Shown: positions 7,641 through 19,491 of the stretch, in pieces
How the letters are laid out: the number at the start of each line of letters is the position of its first letter
How positions within the stretch are numbered: the first letter of the stretch is position 1
DNA from: Hymenobacter sp. DG25B
Lineage (GTDB): Bacteria > Bacteroidota > Bacteroidia > Cytophagales > Hymenobacteraceae
Reading direction: 5' to 3'
Assembly (NCBI RefSeq): GCF_000801315.1
Contig: NZ_CP010054.1
Span: 620,001-684,000 of the forward strand
DNA: 64,000 bases
Made by a program: the position numbers and the translations under genes
Notes under the pieces: model-generated
Databases searched by the model: none
Seen by the model: the letters and a program-made list of their open reading frames with translations, nothing else
Told to the model about the DNA's origin: nothing

Positions 7641-9224
7641 TTAGAGTTCTTTGCGCAGACGCGCCACCGGTATGTTCAGCTGCTCCCGGTACTTGGCCAC
7701 GGTGCGCCGGGCAATGTTGTAGCCCCGCGCGTTCAGCATCTTTTCCAGCTTGTCGTCGGATAACGGCTTGCCTTTGCTTTCGCCTTCAATTATTTCCTTC
7801 AGAATGTGCTTCACCTCGCGGGAGCTGGCGTCCTCGCCGGAGTCGGTGGCAATGCCTTCGGAGAAGAAATACTTCAGCGGATAAATGCCGAACTCCGTCT
7901 GCACGGCTTTGGAGTTGGCCACGCGGCTCACGGTGCTGATGTCCATGCTGATTTCCTGGGCAATGTCCTTCAGAATCATGGGCCGCAGCTTGCCTTCGTC
8001 ACCTTCCAGGAAGAACTCGCGCTGGTAGCGCACAATGGCGTCCATGGTCTTCAGGAGCGTGTTTTGGCGCTGCCGAATGGCATCAATAAACCACTTGGCC
8101 GAGTCCAGCTTCTGCTTCACGAAGGTGACGGCCTCCTTCATCTTGGTGTCTTTCTTGGCGGCCTTGTCATATGTCTGGAACATCTCCTGGTAGGCCGGCG
8201 ACACGCGCAGCTCGGGCGCGTTGCGGGCGTTCAGGGTCAGGCTCAGCTGGCCGTTGTCGTTGGTCAGAATGAAGTCGGGGATGATGTACTGCACCTTGCC
8301 CAGGCCTACCGGGCCGGTGCCGCCGGGCTTGGGGTTCAGCTTCAGAATCAGGGCAATGGCGTCCTTCAGCTCGTCATCTTCCAGATCCAGCTTTTGCTGA
8401 ATGCGGGTGTAGTGCTTCTTGGTAAACTCGTCGTAAGTATCGGTCAGAATCCGCTCGGCGTGCTCTACTACCGGGTCGTCCTGGTGGCGGCGCTCCAGCT
8501 GCAGCAACAGGCACTCCTGCAGGTCGCGGGCGGCAATGCCGGGCGGGTCGAAGCTCTGAATCAGGTGCAGCACCTGCTCTATTTCCTCGGTGGTGGTTTC
8601 GATGTTCTGGGAGAAGGCCAGGTCGTTGACGATGGCCGACAGGTCGCGGCGGATGTAGCCGTCGCCATCAATAGAGCCGATAAGCTGGCGGCCAATGGCT
8701 TCCTGCTTTTCGTCTAAATCAGTAAAACCCAGCTGGTTCAGCAGGGAGTCGATGAGGGAGCCGCTGGTATCGGCCAGGGGCATTTCCCGGTCGTCTTCCG
8801 GCTCTCCGGGGCCGTCGCCCTGCATTTTGTAGCCGGCTATTTCGTCGTCGTTGAGATAGTCGCCCAGGTCCAGATCGTCATTGTCGTTCTGGCGTTCCTC
8901 GGGCGCAGCTTCTTCGGCTACGGGCAGCTCTATTTCGGGCTGCTCGTCGGCGGGCTCGTCAAAATCCTCATCCAGCGTGCTGTTGTCGCTATCGAACTCG
9001 GCATCGGGGTCGTTGTCGAAATCCTCGGCGTCTTCGTCGCGGTCCTGCTCCTCAAACTCCTCCTCGGGCTCGTCGTCGCCTTCTTCCAAGGCCGGGTTGG
9101 CCTCCAGCTCTTCTTTGATGCGGGCTTCCAGCTCAGCAGTAGGAATCTGCAGCAGCTTAATGAATTGTATCTGTTGGGGGGACAGCTTCTGCTGGAGAAG
9201 CTGTTTCATGTCCAGTCGTTGCAT
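7641..9224 (-). CDS. rpoN: RNA polymerase sigma-54 factor
   Basis: A 527-aa sigma-54 that directs RNA polymerase to -24/-12 promoters and needs an AAA+ activator to open them. Region I (residues 1-50, Gln- and Leu-rich, LLQQKLSPQQIQFIKLLQIP) binds activators. Region II is long and very acidic (about 50-150, Asp/Glu tracts). The core-binding region follows (about 170-350), then the DNA-binding helix-turn-helix (MDISTVSRVANSK). The diagnostic RpoN box ARRTVAKYRE is near the C-terminus. A candidate partner activator is encoded in this window at 57153-59258. The 5' leader holds a small GC-rich hairpin (9242-9264) whose role is unknown. Confidence 0.97.
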   Translation of the reverse strand: MQRLDMKQLLQQKLSPQQIQFIKLLQIPTAELEARIKEELEANPALEEGDDEPEEEFEEQDRDEDAEDFDNDPDAEFDSDNSTLDEDFDEPADEQPEIELPVAEEAAPEERQNDNDDLDLGDYLNDDEIAGYKMQGDGPGEPEDDREMPLADTSGSLIDSLLNQLGFTDLDEKQEAIGRQLIGSIDGDGYIRRDLSAIVNDLAFSQNIETTTEEIEQVLHLIQSFDPPGIAARDLQECLLLQLERRHQDDPVVEHAERILTDTYDEFTKKHYTRIQQKLDLEDDELKDAIALILKLNPKPGGTGPVGLGKVQYIIPDFILTNDNGQLSLTLNARNAPELRVSPAYQEMFQTYDKAAKKDTKMKEAVTFVKQKLDSAKWFIDAIRQRQNTLLKTMDAIVRYQREFFLEGDEGKLRPMILKDIAQEISMDISTVSRVANSKAVQTEFGIYPLKYFFSEGIATDSGEDASSREVKHILKEIIEGESKGKPLSDDKLEKMLNARGYNIARRTVAKYREQLNIPVARLRKEL

Positions 9225-9272
9225 ACGCTAAAAATGGTACGCCCCGCTGGCAGCGAAAGCGGGGTTTAACTT

Positions 9273-9280
9273 CAAATGTA
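9273..9280 (-). promoter_or_regulatory. -7 box for rpoN
   Basis: On the minus strand this reads TACATTTG, a full match to TAnnTTTG, about 49 nt before the rpoN ATG. The -33 element at the right distance is poor (TTTA/CTTT), so the assignment rests on the -7 box. Confidence 0.6.
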
Positions 9281-9411
9281 GGCCTTTCTGTACTTGAGTT
9301 AAAGTAAAAAAGTTTGGCCTGCCAGCGGCGCCGCTGCCTTTATACGGTGGCGGGCGGCCCGCCCGGTAAGCCGTAGGCATAATTTCACTTCCGGCCGCTT
9401 TTCAAAACCGC

Positions 9412-9419
9412 TACCTTTG
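9412..9419 (+). promoter_or_regulatory. -7 box for asnS
   Basis: TACCTTTG matches the Bacteroidota -7 consensus and ends 39 nt before the asnS ATG at 9459. It also shows that an in-frame TTG at 9417 cannot be the real start. No clear -33 TTTG was found. Confidence 0.65.
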
Positions 9420-9458
9420 CCCCCTTATCGTTATCAACTCCGAACCAAAAAAGTCCCG

Positions 9459-10865
9459 ATGTCCGACCTCCGAAGAAGCAGCGTGCAGGAATTGCTCCGT
9501 AGCGAAGAGCTGGAACGCGAAGTGCTGGTACGCGGCTGGGTGCGCACCCGCCGTGGCAACAAATACGTGCAGTTCATTGCCATAAACGACGGCTCCGGCT
9601 TTAATTCGATTCAGGTAGTAGCCAATGCCGAGCAGTTTCCGGAGGAAAAGCTAAAGGCCGATGGTGTAGAGAACGGCGCCGCCGTACAGGTGCGCGGTCG
9701 GCTGGTAGCTTCGCAGGGCAAAGGGCAGACGGTTGAAATTCAGGCCACGGACATTTCGGTGTATGGCAAAGCCGATACCGAGACGTACCCCTTGCAGAAG
9801 AAAGGCCACTCGCTGGAATTCCTGCGCGAAATTGCTCACCTGCGCCCCCGCACTAACACGTTTGGGGCCGTGCTGCGCATTCGGCACGCCATGGCGTTTG
9901 CGGTGCACCAGTACTTCAACAACCACGGCTTCTTTTACGTGCACACGCCCATCATCACGGGTTCCGATGCCGAAGGCGCCGGCCAAATGTTCCGGGTAAC
10001 CACCCTGCCCGACCAGAACCCGCCCCTCACGGAGGATAAAGCTGGCGTAGACTACAAGCAGGACTTCTTCGGCAAGCAAACCAACCTCACGGTTTCGGGC
10101 CAGTTGGAAGGCGAAATTGCAGCCCTGGCCCTGGGCAAGGTGTACACCTTCGGCCCCACGTTCCGGGCCGAAAACTCCAACACCGCCCGCCACCTGGCCG
10201 AGTTCTGGATGATTGAGCCCGAAGTGGCCTTCAACGACCTGCAGGACAACATGGACCTGGCTGAGGACTTCCTCCGCTACCTGGTGCGCTACGCCCTCGA
10301 TAACTGCCAGGACGACCTCAAGTTTCTCAACGAGCAGTACGACAAGGAGCTACTCACGCGGCTGCAGTTTGTGGTGGACAATGAGTTCCAGCGCCTGAAC
10401 TATACCGAGGCAGTAGAAATCCTGAAGTCGGCCAAGCAGAAGTTTGAATTTCCCGTGGATTGGGGCACCGACCTGCAGAGCGAGCATGAGCGCTACCTGG
10501 TAGAGAAGCACTTCAAGAAGCCGGTTATCCTGACCAACTACCCCAAGGATATCAAGGCGTTCTACATGAAGCTCAACGAGGACGGCAAAACCGTGCGCGC
10601 CATGGACGTGCTCTTCCCCGGCATCGGTGAAATCATTGGCGGCTCGGAGCGGGAGGAAAGCCTGGAGAAGCTGACTAAGCGCATGGCCGAAATGAACGTG
10701 CCCGAGCATGACCTGTGGTGGTATCTGGAGCTGCGTAAATACGGCACCGCACCGCACTCAGGCTTCGGCCTGGGCTTCGAGCGCCTCATCCTGTTCGTGA
10801 CCGGCATGGCCAACATCCGTGACGTGATTCCCTTTCCCCGCTTCCCGAAGAGCGCGGAGTTTTAA
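9459..10865 (+). CDS. asnS: Asparaginyl-tRNA synthetase
   Basis: A 468-aa class IIb aminoacyl-tRNA synthetase that charges tRNA-Asn. The N-terminal OB-fold anticodon-binding domain is seen in [19 protein letters not shown]. The catalytic core has motif 2 ([19 protein letters not shown]) and motif 3 ([15 protein letters not shown], then [12 protein letters not shown] at the C-terminus). The AsnRS-type ending and the asparagine-type pocket distinguish it from AspRS, which is longer and has a GAD insertion. The ATG at 9459 sits just downstream of a -7 box. A stem-loop follows the stop. Confidence 0.97.
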   Translation: MSDLRRSSVQELLRSEELEREVLVRGWVRTRRGNKYVQFIAINDGSGFNSIQVVANAEQFPEEKLKADGVENGAAVQVRGRLVASQGKGQTVEIQATDISVYGKADTETYPLQKKGHSLEFLREIAHLRPRTNTFGAVLRIRHAMAFAVHQYFNNHGFFYVHTPIITGSDAEGAGQMFRVTTLPDQNPPLTEDKAGVDYKQDFFGKQTNLTVSGQLEGEIAALALGKVYTFGPTFRAENSNTARHLAEFWMIEPEVAFNDLQDNMDLAEDFLRYLVRYALDNCQDDLKFLNEQYDKELLTRLQFVVDNEFQRLNYTEAVEILKSAKQKFEFPVDWGTDLQSEHERYLVEKHFKKPVILTNYPKDIKAFYMKLNEDGKTVRAMDVLFPGIGEIIGGSEREESLEKLTKRMAEMNVPEHDLWWYLELRKYGTAPHSGFGLGFERLILFVTGMANIRDVIPFPRFPKSAEF

Positions 10866-10904
10866 GACTACGGTTTTAGTCGAAATCCAGGACAATTACA
10901 CAGC

Positions 10905-10932
10905 AACGGCCACCTCAGTAGAGGTGGCCGTT
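10905..10932. terminator. Stem-loop after asnS
   Basis: A 12-bp perfect stem (AACGGCCACCTC / GAGGTGGCCGTT, loop AGTA) is followed by a poor U-tract (GTGGTTTT). It lies between convergent asnS and the Rof-like gene. Confidence 0.7.
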
Positions 10933-10961
10933 GTGGTTTTCAGTTTGGGCTGATGCAGGCC

Positions 10962-11210
10962 TTAACAATAGTCCCGTAGCTCTTTGTCGTCCACGGCCAG
11001 CAGGTTATCCAGGCGCACTTCGAAGCCGTCTTCCAGGCGCAGGTACTCCACTTTGTCGCGCAGAAACAGGTCCGTAATCACGCCGCTGTAGGTGCTGGGT
11101 GGGGTGTCGGGCTCGGTGCGGTACACTAAAGTGCAGCGCTGGCGGGAAGTGGCCAGGGCCTCCAGCTCGTCATAGAACGAGCAGTTAATGGGTTGATAGT
11201 CGGTAGCCAT
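10962..11210 (-). CDS. Rof/YaeO-like Rho-binding antiterminator
   Basis: An 82-aa protein that resembles E. coli Rof (YaeO), the small protein that binds Rho and blocks Rho-dependent termination. The match as I recall it is clear at both ends: YQPINCSFYDELE (Rof has YQPINC..YDNLE) and TDLFLRDKVEYLRLEDG..VRLD (Rof has SDL..RKNVEYLVVE...LRLD). The Sm-like fold expected for Rof fits the alternating strands. It is alone, running toward asnS, and is preceded by a terminator. That it acts on the Bacteroidota Rho, which carries lineage-specific insertions, is inference. Confidence 0.75.
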   Translation of the reverse strand: MATDYQPINCSFYDELEALATSRQRCTLVYRTEPDTPPSTYSGVITDLFLRDKVEYLRLEDGFEVRLDNLLAVDDKELRDYC

Positions 11211-11226
11211 AGCAGGCTGTACGCAA

Positions 11227-11258
11227 AAGCCCCGCCTCCGGTATTGGAGACGGGGCTT
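11227..11258. terminator. Terminator of the secreted basic protein gene
   Basis: Stem AAGCCCCG / CGGGGCTT extended by CTCC / GGAG with one mismatch. Read on the minus strand it ends in GCTTTTG, so it terminates the gene at 11291-11776. Confidence 0.8.
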
Positions 11259-11290
11259 AATTTATTTGCCGGAAATGCGGCGCAGGCCGC

Positions 11291-11776
11291 TTAGTGCTTG
11301 CCCTTGCCGTGGCCTTTTCCATGGCCCGGACCTTGGCCTGGGTGTCCACCCCGGTCATCTACCACAATCACCCGGCCGGGGGCAGAGTAGTAGCTACCAC
11401 GCATTTTCTTAGCCTGGCCGGGAGGCATGCCGTGGGGATGGGGCTTTTTATACTTCACGCGGTGTTCCCGGATGAGTACCCAGGGCTGTGAGCCGCGGTA
11501 ATCCAGTACTACCGGGTGAAAGTTGGCGGTATTGTAACCGCGCAGACTCTGCAGGCGCGTCCAGCGGCCGTCGCGCATAACAATGTAGCGCCTGTCTTGC
11601 AGGTCATAGTAGCCGTCGTACTCTGGTACATAGTAGTAGCGCGTGCCCGCTGGTGCAGCAGGGCCCCAGGAAGGTGGGTTGATGTTGATATTCACCTGCG
11701 CCTGGGTAGGAGCTGCTGCGCCCAGCAGGAATAGCGCGAAAAAGCCGGAAAGCGCAATTTTCGGGAAGAACTTCAT
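11291..11776 (-). CDS. Secreted His/Gly/Lys-tailed protein
   Basis: A 161-aa exported protein. The ATG at 11776 gives a signal peptide (MKFFPKIALSGFFALFLLGAA..TQAQ); a longer frame up to 11884 is not needed. The mature part has a Tyr-rich segment (YYYVPEYDGYYDLQDRRYIV), then a domain ending in VLIREHRVKYKKPHP. The C-terminus is low complexity, dominated by Gly, His and Lys (GQGPGHGKGHGKGKH). This layout is common in small Bacteroidota envelope proteins. The His-rich tail might bind metal, but this is unproven. Confidence 0.75.
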   Translation of the reverse strand: MKFFPKIALSGFFALFLLGAAAPTQAQVNININPPSWGPAAPAGTRYYYVPEYDGYYDLQDRRYIVMRDGRWTRLQSLRGYNTANFHPVVLDYRGSQPWVLIREHRVKYKKPHPHGMPPGQAKKMRGSYYSAPGRVIVVDDRGGHPGQGPGHGKGHGKGKH

Positions 11777-12010
11777 AGGAAAAGCAAGTTGAGATGAACA
11801 GTCAAAGTTCAATGAGGCAAGAACAACGCCAAATCTGGATAGTGTACGCATCCCATAAAAAGAACACCGGATTTGCGGGCACAATCCGGTTGAGTTTGTT
11901 GTTAGAGCCTCTCTGTACTGTTGGCAACGTCTGACAGCCTTCTAACCCAGGAGGCGCTAAAGTCCTTGGGAAATAAGCTATTCACACTAGCCGCCGGGGT
12001 TCGTTTTACG

Positions 12011-12018
12011 TACCTTTG
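12011..12018 (+). promoter_or_regulatory. -7 box for uvrA
   Basis: TACCTTTG ends 24 nt before the uvrA ATG at 12043, in the usual place for a short-leader Bacteroidota promoter. No -33 TTTG at the right spacing. Confidence 0.6.
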
Positions 12019-12042
12019 CAGACTTATCCGCTTCGCTGTTGC

Positions 12043-15087
<3,045 letters not shown>

Positions 15088-15088
15088 T

Positions 15089-15123
15089 AAAAAAGCCTCT
15101 GTAATAAGTACAGAGGCTTTTTT
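15089..15123. terminator. Intrinsic terminator of uvrA
   Basis: Stem GCCTCTGTA / TACAGAGGC with a 5-nt loop, A-run before and T-run after. It serves uvrA (+) and the convergent DUF4142 operon (-). Confidence 0.9.
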
Positions 15124-15144
15124 TATTATACAACGTGCAGGCAG

Positions 15145-15744
15145 CTATTTCCGATCTTTCACGGCCGCCAGCATTTTCTGGGCTTGTTCCAGGTGGCCCT
15201 GCAGCACGGGTGTGGTTTTTTTGGCAAATGCCTTAATATCAGGATCCATTGCTTTTTCGGATGCCTCAATGAACTCCTTCACGTCTTCCTCATGGTCCTG
15301 CACCATTTCCCGCAGGTACTCCTTGTCCATGTTGATGCCCGTTTTCCCGGTTACGTCTTTATACACTTCCTGATGGTCTTCGCCCATGGTGGCGGGCAGC
15401 ATAATGTTCTTCCTGGCAGCCAGCGCCTTCAGCTCGGTATTGGCTTTGGTGTGGTCGGTCACCATCATGTTGGCAAACTGCTTGGCCTCGGAGGTGGTGG
15501 CTTTGGCTGCTACGGCTTTGCCCAGCTCTACCTCCATCATGCCGCCGCTGGCCGCTTTGGTCATAAACTCGGAATCGAAATCTTTTTTTTCCTCCATTTG
15601 GCCGGTGCCGGCAGAAGCTGTCGCGCTGTCGTTCCTGGCTTCGTTTACTTCTTGGGCGTTTTCCACGGCGTCCTGCTTGGAGTTGCAGCCACTGCCTGCC
15701 AGCAGCAGAGTGGCGCAAAGCACGCCATATAGGGAAGTTTTCAT
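15145..15744 (-). CDS. DUF4142 lipoprotein
   Basis: A 199-aa lipoprotein (signal MKTSLYGVLCATLLLAGSGC, lipidated Cys at 20). A low-complexity linker is followed by a DUF4142 domain from about residue 55: FMTKAASGGMMEVELGKAVA, then FANMMVTDHTKANTELKALA. The family is a ferritin-like four-helix fold of unknown function in the envelope, often multi-copy in this group. It is the last gene of a three-gene minus-strand cluster (16687 to 15145) in which the other DUF4142 protein is the first gene. Spacing to the gene before is 39 bp, which suggests co-transcription. Confidence 0.9.
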   Translation of the reverse strand: MKTSLYGVLCATLLLAGSGCNSKQDAVENAQEVNEARNDSATASAGTGQMEEKKDFDSEFMTKAASGGMMEVELGKAVAAKATTSEAKQFANMMVTDHTKANTELKALAARKNIMLPATMGEDHQEVYKDVTGKTGINMDKEYLREMVQDHEEDVKEFIEASEKAMDPDIKAFAKKTTPVLQGHLEQAQKMLAAVKDRK

Positions 15745-15783
15745 GGGTAGTAATATTAAAGGTTAAAGAATAAGAATAGCCAA

Positions 15784-16023
15784 CTAGCGGGTGGCTGCTG
15801 TATCCATAGCAGCGGCCATCGAGTCGGCATCAGCGGTTACGGTGGGGCCAGCATTGTTATCAATAACGGTGGCATCCGCCTGCACACCCCCTTCATCGGC
15901 TGCTTTGTCCATGTCACTCACCACTTCGCCGGCGGTGCCATCGGTGCGCTTATCGGTATTGCAGCCGGTACTCAGCGTGAGGACCACCAGCAGGGGCAGG
16001 TATGCAAAAAAAGCCTTTTTCAT
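15784..16023 (-). CDS. Small lipoprotein, 79 aa
   Basis: Signal and lipobox are clear (MKKAFFAYLPLLVVLTLSTGC, Cys at 21). The mature 58 residues are acidic and low in complexity (Asp, Ala, Thr; DADSMAAAMDTAATR at the end) and probably disordered. It lies between two DUF4142 lipoprotein genes with short gaps (39 and 49 bp), so it is likely part of the same transcript. No family recognised. Confidence 0.75.
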   Translation of the reverse strand: MKKAFFAYLPLLVVLTLSTGCNTDKRTDGTAGEVVSDMDKAADEGGVQADATVIDNNAGPTVTADADSMAAAMDTAATR

Positions 16024-16072
16024 ACACAGGAGGGTGTTTTAAAAGTCGGAAAAGGAAAAGAAGCAGGGAGGG

Positions 16073-16687
16073 TTATTTCAGATCTTCAGTCTGATCTTCG
16101 AGGTCTTTCAGTTGCGTGAGGTGCTGCTGAATAATGGGCAGGTAATTGGCCGCAAAGCCGCGGATGTCGCCGTCGTAGGCGTCCTCGCGCATGTCGTCAA
16201 AAGCTTCGGCCAGCTGCTTATAGCTGTCGGTAAGCTGGCCAATATATTCTCTGTCGAAGCTGCCGCCGCTGTAGCTGCCAAACTCGCGGTAGCGCTTCTG
16301 CTGGTCGGTGCCCAGGCCGGTGGGCAGCACAATGCTTTTCTGCTGCGCCAGCTCCCGCAGCGCCTGATTGAGGGTAGTGTGGTCTTTTTGCAGGGTGCCG
16401 GCCAGGGCGCGCACGGCGGGCAGCGCCGCTTTTTGCTGAGCCAGCTGGCTAAGCTGTACGGTGAGCTGGCTGGCCACGGCGGTGTTCACCATAAACTCGG
16501 CGTCGCGCTCCTGTTTTTTGGTGACGTCTTCACTGCTGATGCGGCGCTCATTTTCGAATTTGGCTTGGGCTACGGGGTCTTTCTGGCTGGCATCGGGCGA
16601 GCAGGCCGCCGTTTGCAGAAGCAGCGCGGCGGGGAGGAGTACCCGGCCAAGAAACGGCCACGGAAGGAGGGAAGGGCGTTGAGACAT
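16073..16687 (-). CDS. DUF4142 lipoprotein (second paralogue)
   Basis: A 204-aa lipoprotein (lipobox LLLQTAAC, Cys at 29). The DUF4142 domain begins near residue 60 (FMVNTAVASQLTVQLSQLA), with KDHTTLNQALRELAQQK matching the DHTK-N-L segment of the paralogue at 15145. It diverges strongly from that copy outside these blocks, so the duplication is old. It is first in the operon and is transcribed away from the lipoprotein at 16847. Confidence 0.88.
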   Translation of the reverse strand: MSQRPSLLPWPFLGRVLLPAALLLQTAACSPDASQKDPVAQAKFENERRISSEDVTKKQERDAEFMVNTAVASQLTVQLSQLAQQKAALPAVRALAGTLQKDHTTLNQALRELAQQKSIVLPTGLGTDQQKRYREFGSYSGGSFDREYIGQLTDSYKQLAEAFDDMREDAYDGDIRGFAANYLPIIQQHLTQLKDLEDQTEDLK

Positions 16688-16846
16688 AGCCCTCTATACG
16701 AACCTGCGCACCCCGTGTTCTTTCGAAAGAGAAATCGAAAGACTGAAAAGTGCAAAATGAAAAATTTCGACTTAGATTAAACCTTTTGAATATTCCGTTT
16801 TCTAAGCCGCAAAACCTTTTCTTCCACCAATAAAACTTTCCATAAC

Positions 16847-17692
16847 ATGTACGCCTCCACCGTTCGTTCCGTGTGCTTTTCGGCCCTGGCCGCCGCCTGC
16901 CTGCTCCTGGCGGGCTGTAACAAAGAAAGTGATGAGCTGAGCCCCGACCGCACGGCCTCCGCTGAGGATTACGCTACGGTAGAAGAGGAAAATGTGACCA
17001 TGAGCGACCTGACGGCCGCCGCGGAGCCCGCCGACTTAACCACCTCCGGCAGCCCAGCCGTAGCCCCCGACGACCTGCGCCTGATTCTGCCCGACTGCGC
17101 CACCCGCACCTACGACGCCGCTACCCACACCCTTACCTTGGATTTTGGCCCCACCAACTGCCTCGATGCCCGCGGCGTAGCCCGGCGCGGAAAAATTGTG
17201 GTCGTGTTTCAGGGCGAGCGGCGGCAGCCCGGTGCCTCCGCCACCATTTCCCTGGTTGACTACTATGTGAACGACCGGCACCATACCGGCACGCGTATCA
17301 TCACTACCCTGGAAAACGGCTCCTACAGCCTGCTGGTGCAGGATGCCAGCGTCACCACGCCCCGTGGCACGGCCTCCTGGAACTCCGAGCGCACCTATAC
17401 CCGCACCGCCGGCTTTGGCACCCGCACCGTGTTCGATGATGAATACAAAGTAACCGGGAAAGCAGCCGGCGTAAACCGCCAGGGCGTGGCTTATACCGCC
17501 CAGATTGAGCAGCCGCTGGTGAAAGTATTGCGCCGGGGCTGCGCCCGGCATTTTGTGGCCGGCACTATCACCATCACCAACTACAAGAACCGAAGCCTGC
17601 TGCTCAACTACGACCCCACCGGCACTCAGGCCTGCGACAATATTGCCTCCGTCACCATCGATGGCAAAACCCGCCTGATCAACCTCCGCTAA
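16847..17692 (+). CDS. Hypothetical lipoprotein, 281 aa
   Basis: The signal sequence ends in a good lipobox (CLLLAGC, Cys at 24). After a Ser/Thr/Glu-rich linker, the domain from about residue 80 is beta-rich, with LTLDFGPTNCLDARGVARRGKIVVVFQG near the front and four Cys residues (two in DCATRTYD..TNC, two near the end in RRGCARHF and QACDN) that could form disulphides. The same architecture occurs widely in Bacteroidota as an uncharacterised lipoprotein. It is divergent from the DUF4142 operon and has its own terminator. Confidence 0.75.
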   Translation: MYASTVRSVCFSALAAACLLLAGCNKESDELSPDRTASAEDYATVEEENVTMSDLTAAAEPADLTTSGSPAVAPDDLRLILPDCATRTYDAATHTLTLDFGPTNCLDARGVARRGKIVVVFQGERRQPGASATISLVDYYVNDRHHTGTRIITTLENGSYSLLVQDASVTTPRGTASWNSERTYTRTAGFGTRTVFDDEYKVTGKAAGVNRQGVAYTAQIEQPLVKVLRRGCARHFVAGTITITNYKNRSLLLNYDPTGTQACDNIASVTIDGKTRLINLR

Positions 17693-17708
17693 GCATCCAT
17701 TATAGCGT

Positions 17709-17745
17709 AAAAAGGCCCGACGCATTCCTGCGCCGGGCCTTTTTT
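17709..17745. terminator. Bidirectional terminator
   Basis: Stem AAAAAGGCCCG / CGGGCCTTTTT around a 14-nt loop, between convergent genes at 16847 (+) and 17767 (-). Confidence 0.88.
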
Positions 17746-17766
17746 ATAGGCAAACCACGTGGCTGC

Positions 17767-18567
17767 TTACTCGCCTTTGAAAATGGGCTTGCGCTTTTCG
17801 GCGAAGGCCTGCACGCCTTCCTGGTAATCGGCCGATTCGCCGGCAATCTGCTGGCAGTGGGCTTCGTAGTCCAGCATGTCATCCAGGGTAGCCGCCCCGG
17901 CTTTGTTCAGCATCTGTTTAATCAGGCCAATGGCTTTGGTAGGAGCCGCGGCGTAGCGGGCGGCCAGCGAGTAGGTGGCCTCGTCCAGCTGCTCGGGCGC
18001 TACTACCTGGTTTACCAGGCCCAGGCGCAGGGCTTCCTCCGCGGGTACTTTGCTGCCCAGCGTACACAGCTCAAAAGCCTTCAGCGTGCCCACCAGCCGG
18101 GGCAGAAACCAGGAGGAGCCCGAATCAGGCACCAGACCGATATTGATGAATACCTCAATCAGCGAGGCATCCGTGGAAGCCACAATGGCGTCACAGGCCA
18201 GCGCCAGGGAGCAGCCCGCGCCGGCCGCCACCCCGTTCAGGCGGCAGATAATGGGCTTGGGCAGCGCCCGCATGGCCCGGATAATGGGGTTGTAGCGCTT
18301 GTGCAGGGAGTCGTAGAACGAGCGTTTCTCCCCGTTGCTGGCACCCTTCAGATCCTGCCCTGAGCAGAAGGCCCGGCCGGCACCCGTTAAAACAACCACG
18401 CGCACCCGCGCATCCCGGGTTACCTGCTTGAGCGCATCCTGCAGCTCATAGCTCTGCGGGTCGTTGAAGGCATTGAATACGTCGGGGCGGTTGAGGGTGA
18501 TGGTGGCTACGCCGTCGGGGCGTACCTCGTAGAGCAGGCAGGTATAAGTAGGCTGGGGGGCTTCCAT
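17767..18567 (-). CDS. paaG: Enoyl-CoA hydratase/isomerase, PaaG-like
   Basis: A 266-aa crotonase-fold enzyme. The oxyanion-hole segments are GRAFCSGQDLKG (about 65-76) and NGVAAGAGCSLALACD (about 112-127). The catalytic Asp of the PaaG isomerases is present in GLVPDSGSSWFLPRLVG, where ordinary hydratases have Glu. This supports 2-(1,2-epoxy-1,2-dihydrophenyl)acetyl-CoA isomerase, the ring-opening-side step of phenylacetate degradation, but no other paa gene is nearby and a related enoyl-CoA isomerase role is possible. It lies 70 bp downstream of ispD on the same strand. Confidence 0.82.
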   Translation of the reverse strand: MEAPQPTYTCLLYEVRPDGVATITLNRPDVFNAFNDPQSYELQDALKQVTRDARVRVVVLTGAGRAFCSGQDLKGASNGEKRSFYDSLHKRYNPIIRAMRALPKPIICRLNGVAAGAGCSLALACDAIVASTDASLIEVFINIGLVPDSGSSWFLPRLVGTLKAFELCTLGSKVPAEEALRLGLVNQVVAPEQLDEATYSLAARYAAAPTKAIGLIKQMLNKAGAATLDDMLDYEAHCQQIAGESADYQEGVQAFAEKRKPIFKGE

Positions 18568-18637
18568 GGATGAAGAGCGGTTGAGAAGGAATGGGCTGGC
18601 AAAGTAACCGGATCAGCGGAAATATTGCGCCTGGAGG

Positions 18638-19336
18638 TCAGGCAGCGGGGTGTCTGGCGGCGCGCAGGAAGGTTTCCGCTACCAGCAGGTCTTCCGGGGT
18701 GGTAATCTTCAGGTTGCGGTAGTCGCCTTCCACCAGCCGGATGGGGTGCAGATCTTCCACCACGCTGGCATCATCCGTGAAGGTGGGTAGCTCGGGCAGC
18801 TGGTAAGCGCGCTGCAGCAGCTGGAGCTCAAAGCATTGCGGGGTTTGTACCAGGCGCAACCGGGAGCGGTCCAGGGCATAGGAGCCATTCTGGGATAAGC
18901 CGCGCACGGAGTCTTTGGGTACCACGGCCGCCACGGCGGCCCCGTGTTCTTCCGCGGCTGCATAGGTGTTATGAATGACGGCAAACGACGTGAGCGGCCG
19001 CACGCCATCATGCACCGCCACCACTCCCTCCGTGGCGCTGGCGGCCAACTCGGCCAGGCCCCGGCGTACGGATGCCCAGCGCGAGGCTCCGCCGGCTACT
19101 ACGGTATGCGGAATCTGTACGCCATGTTCATCACAGAGAAGCTGCCAGGCGGCAAAGGCATCGGTAGGAAGCACCAGCACAATGCGCTGCACCTGCAGAG
19201 CGGGGTCGGCGAAGCGGCGCAGGGTATGCAGCAGCACCGGCTCGCCCAGCAGGCTTAGAAACTGCTTGGGGCGGTCGGCGCCCATGCGCGTGCCGCTGCC
19301 GCCGGCAACGATAATAGCAAAGCGGGGAAGAGGCAT
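18638..19336 (-). CDS. ispD: 2-C-methyl-D-erythritol 4-phosphate cytidylyltransferase
   Basis: A 232-aa IspD, which joins CTP and MEP in the non-mevalonate isoprenoid pathway. The nucleotide-binding loop IIVAGGSGTRMGADRPKQF is at the N-terminus; VHDGVRPL lies near residue 110 and NLKITTPEDL near the end, all signatures of the family. It is a monofunctional enzyme with no IspF fusion. Its product feeds the carotenoid pathway to which the lycopene cyclase of this window also belongs. Confidence 0.95.
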   Translation of the reverse strand: MPLPRFAIIVAGGSGTRMGADRPKQFLSLLGEPVLLHTLRRFADPALQVQRIVLVLPTDAFAAWQLLCDEHGVQIPHTVVAGGASRWASVRRGLAELAASATEGVVAVHDGVRPLTSFAVIHNTYAAAEEHGAAVAAVVPKDSVRGLSQNGSYALDRSRLRLVQTPQCFELQLLQRAYQLPELPTFTDDASVVEDLHPIRLVEGDYRNLKITTPEDLLVAETFLRAARHPAA

Positions 19337-19491
19337 AAAAAGCTAAAAAAAAGACGTTGGCTGGTACCAGCCGCGGCCCGGGCCACGCCCAAAAATAGCG
19401 TATATTCGGTAAGGCCACCTGCCCCGGCGCGCTGCCTGACTATGGGCCGGTTTTCGGGCCTGATCTGCCTCCGCTTTTATCCTGCTATGCT

